Below are positions 4,351-5,629 of a stretch of DNA of 5,629 nucleotides, piece by piece. A program made the position numbers and the translations under genes. The DNA is from Comamonadaceae bacterium (GTDB lineage Bacteria > Pseudomonadota > Gammaproteobacteria > Burkholderiales > Burkholderiaceae_C): assembly GCA_947451445.1 (NCBI GenBank), contig CANFZJ010000222.1, positions 1 to 5,629 of the forward strand, read 5' to 3'. The notes under the pieces were generated by a model, which worked only from the letters and a program-made list of their open reading frames with translations, searched no databases and was not told the DNA's origin. Position 1 is the stretch's first letter, and every line of letters begins with the position of its first letter.

Positions 4351-5629
4351 TGTTCTCAGCCTCGGCCAGCAGCCGGGCGATGGATTCAAACTGGAATTGT
4401 TGGGCCAGGGCACGCACTTCTTGCGCAAAGCCCTGGCATGCGGGCTGGGCCGCGTCCAGCGCGTCCAGCTGGTTGAGGATACCGCGGTAAAAACCCAGTT
4501 CGACCACTTCGCGCAGGGCCTGCAGCCGGGCGGCATCGGGCCAGACGCGGGCCACGGCGGGTGGCGCGGCAGGTGCCACCACGGCGTCGGTCCACTTTAA
4601 ATCCAGCCGACGCTCCAGCCAGTCCAGCAGCTCGCTGTGGCGCACGGGTTTGGTGATGAAGTCCTCTGGGCGGATGCCCATCGCGTTGTCCAGCCCTTTG
4701 TCAAATGCATTGGCCGAGACGATGGCCACGTGGACGGCAGTATGGCCGTCGGCACGCATCCTTCGGATGGTTTCCCAGCCGTCGATGCCGGGCATGGCCA
4801 GGTCCATCAGCACCACGTCCGCCGGGTAGCCTGCGGCCAGCAGGTCCAGCGCGTCGTGGCCGCTGGCGGCGGTGCGCACCTCAAAGCCCAGCGGCTGCAG
4901 CAGCTGCACCAGCAGTTCGCGGTCGGGCTCCTCGTTGTCTACCACCAGCAGTTTGCGGCGCGGGCCCAGGTAGGCACGGCGCGGGCTGGCGGGTGGTTTG
5001 GGGCGCTGGCTGGCACCGTGGATTTCGGGCAGGAACAGCTTGACGCGAAACACCGTGCCACTGCCGGGCGTGCTGGTGACGGTCATCTCGCCGCCCATCA
5101 GGTCGGTCAGCATTTTGGCGATGGTCAGGCCCAGGCCCGCGCCTGCGCTGGGGGCGGTCTGGCTGCCACGGGCAAAGGGTTCGAAGATCAACGCCAGCTC
5201 GTCCACCGCCATGCCGGGGCCGGTGTCTTCGATCTCGATGAAGGCCATCTCCCGGGCGTAGCGTGCCCCCAGCCGGACCCGCCCGGTGGCAGTGAACTTG
5301 ACGGCGTTGCCCAGCAGGTTGATCAAAATCTGGCGCAGCCGTTTTTCATCGGCGCGCACCTGTTCGGGCAGCACGCCCAGCGGCTCAAAGTCAAACTGCA
5401 GGCCCTTGGCGCGGGCCTGGGGTTCGAACATCTCGGCCATCTCGTGCAGCAGGTCGGCAAACGGCATGGGCTTGCTGCTCAAGGTCAGCTTGCCGGACTC
5501 GATGCGGGCGATGTCCAGCGTGCCTTCGATCAGCGACAGCAGGTGTTCGCCGCCGCGCTTGATGACGCTGACCGCCTGCTGCCGGTGCTTGGGTACGCTG
5601 GCGTCTTCGCCCATCAGTTGGGCGTAGCC
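4340..5629 (-). CDS. Hybrid sensor histidine kinase, C-terminal part
   Basis: This is 429 codons of a gene that enters from the right edge; the true start, sensor region and phospho-accepting His are outside the window. The fragment opens with GYAQLMGED, the stretch that normally follows the H-box (HELRTPLN...ILGYAQLL) of HisKA kinases, then the second DHp helix (LIEGTLDIARIESGKL). The ATPase domain shows the N box (Asn104 and Asn108 in LINLLGNAVKF), G1 box DTGPGM (135-140), F box FEPFARG and G2 box GAGLGLTIAKML (from 163). A receiver domain follows (about 226-343) with Asp231, phospho-acceptor Asp276 in LMDLAMPGIDG, Ser305 and Lys327. The last roughly 80 residues, after a Pro/Ala-rich linker, are helical and contain no histidine, so this is not a working Hpt domain. 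It should autophosphorylate and signal to the downstream regulator, whose gene overlaps its end. Confidence 0.93.
   Translation of the reverse strand, partial: GYAQLMGEDASVPKHRQQAVSVIKRGGEHLLSLIEGTLDIARIESGKLTLSSKPMPFADLLHEMAEMFEPQARAKGLQFDFEPLGVLPEQVRADEKRLRQILINLLGNAVKFTATGRVRLGARYAREMAFIEIEDTGPGMAVDELALIFEPFARGSQTAPSAGAGLGLTIAKMLTDLMGGEMTVTSTPGSGTVFRVKLFLPEIHGASQRPKPPASPRRAYLGPRRKLLVVDNEEPDRELLVQLLQPLGFEVRTAASGHDALDLLAAGYPADVVLMDLAMPGIDGWETIRRMRADGHTAVHVAIVSANAFDKGLDNAMGIRPEDFITKPVRHSELLDWLERRLDLKWTDAVVAPAAPPAVARVWPDAARLQALREVVELGFYRGILNQLDALDAAQPACQGFAQEVRALAQQFQFESIARLLAEAENNAS

Noticed and set aside
3742..4476. Plus-strand open frame of 244 codons opposite the regulator and kinase end
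   Set aside because: The same antisense shadow composition; the opposite strand carries intact REC motifs.
4351..4536. N-terminal extension of the regulator to an upstream start
   Set aside because: These codons overlap the kinase tail in another frame and give Trp/Pro/Arg-rich residues unlike any domain; ATG 4350 fits the receiver fold start.
4340..5629. Kinase gene considered broken because no H-box is present
   Set aside because: The open frame continues to the window edge with the residues that normally follow the H-box, so the missing His is simply outside the window.

Overview
The window is GC-rich, densely coded DNA, most likely from a betaproteobacterium of the Comamonadaceae (Rhodoferax/Polaromonas/Acidovorax relatives). 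This rests on strong G/C bias at third codon positions, GGAGAC-type ribosome binding sites, and two copies of an intergenic repeat ending in GCTAT-N-ATAGC hairpins that I remember from genomes of that family. The genus cannot be fixed from the window.

Left part (1-1920, + strand) is a tight three-gene catabolic cassette: the 3' end of a PdxA-type NAD-dependent 4-phosphate dehydrogenase (PdxA2-like variant), a classical short-chain dehydrogenase/reductase overlapping it by 4 bp (ATGA), and a class II HpcH/HpaI aldolase with all its catalytic and metal residues, starting at a TTG codon. Together they look like part of a route that breaks a sugar acid or other hydroxy acid down to triose-phosphate and/or pyruvate-level products. 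The upstream part of the operon lies outside the window.

Middle part (1921-2718) holds one unrecognised small membrane-anchored protein (2044-2658, +). It is bracketed by two related 47-bp repeats in opposite orientation: one begins directly after the aldolase stop codon, and the other supplies the last two codons and the stop of the small gene. Its upstream region carries a perfect 10-bp GC-rich inverted repeat around a weak -10-like hexamer.

Right part (2719-5629, - strand) is a convergent signal-transduction operon read from right to left: the C-terminal part of a hybrid histidine kinase (end of DHp, ATPase domain, receiver domain, and a helical tail without an Hpt histidine), a response regulator with REC, PAS-like and LuxR-type HTH regions overlapping it by 11 bp, and a flavin-reductase-like FMN-binding protein only 6 bp further on. 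A small hairpin with a T-run on the minus strand lies at the end of this operon. The kinase's phospho-accepting histidine and sensor region are outside the window.

I see no RNA genes, CRISPR array, insertion sequence or phage gene. The most unusual items are the repeat-bracketed orphan gene, the link between a flavin reductase and a two-component system, the Hpt-less kinase tail, and the three-gene catabolic cassette, whose substrate is unknown.
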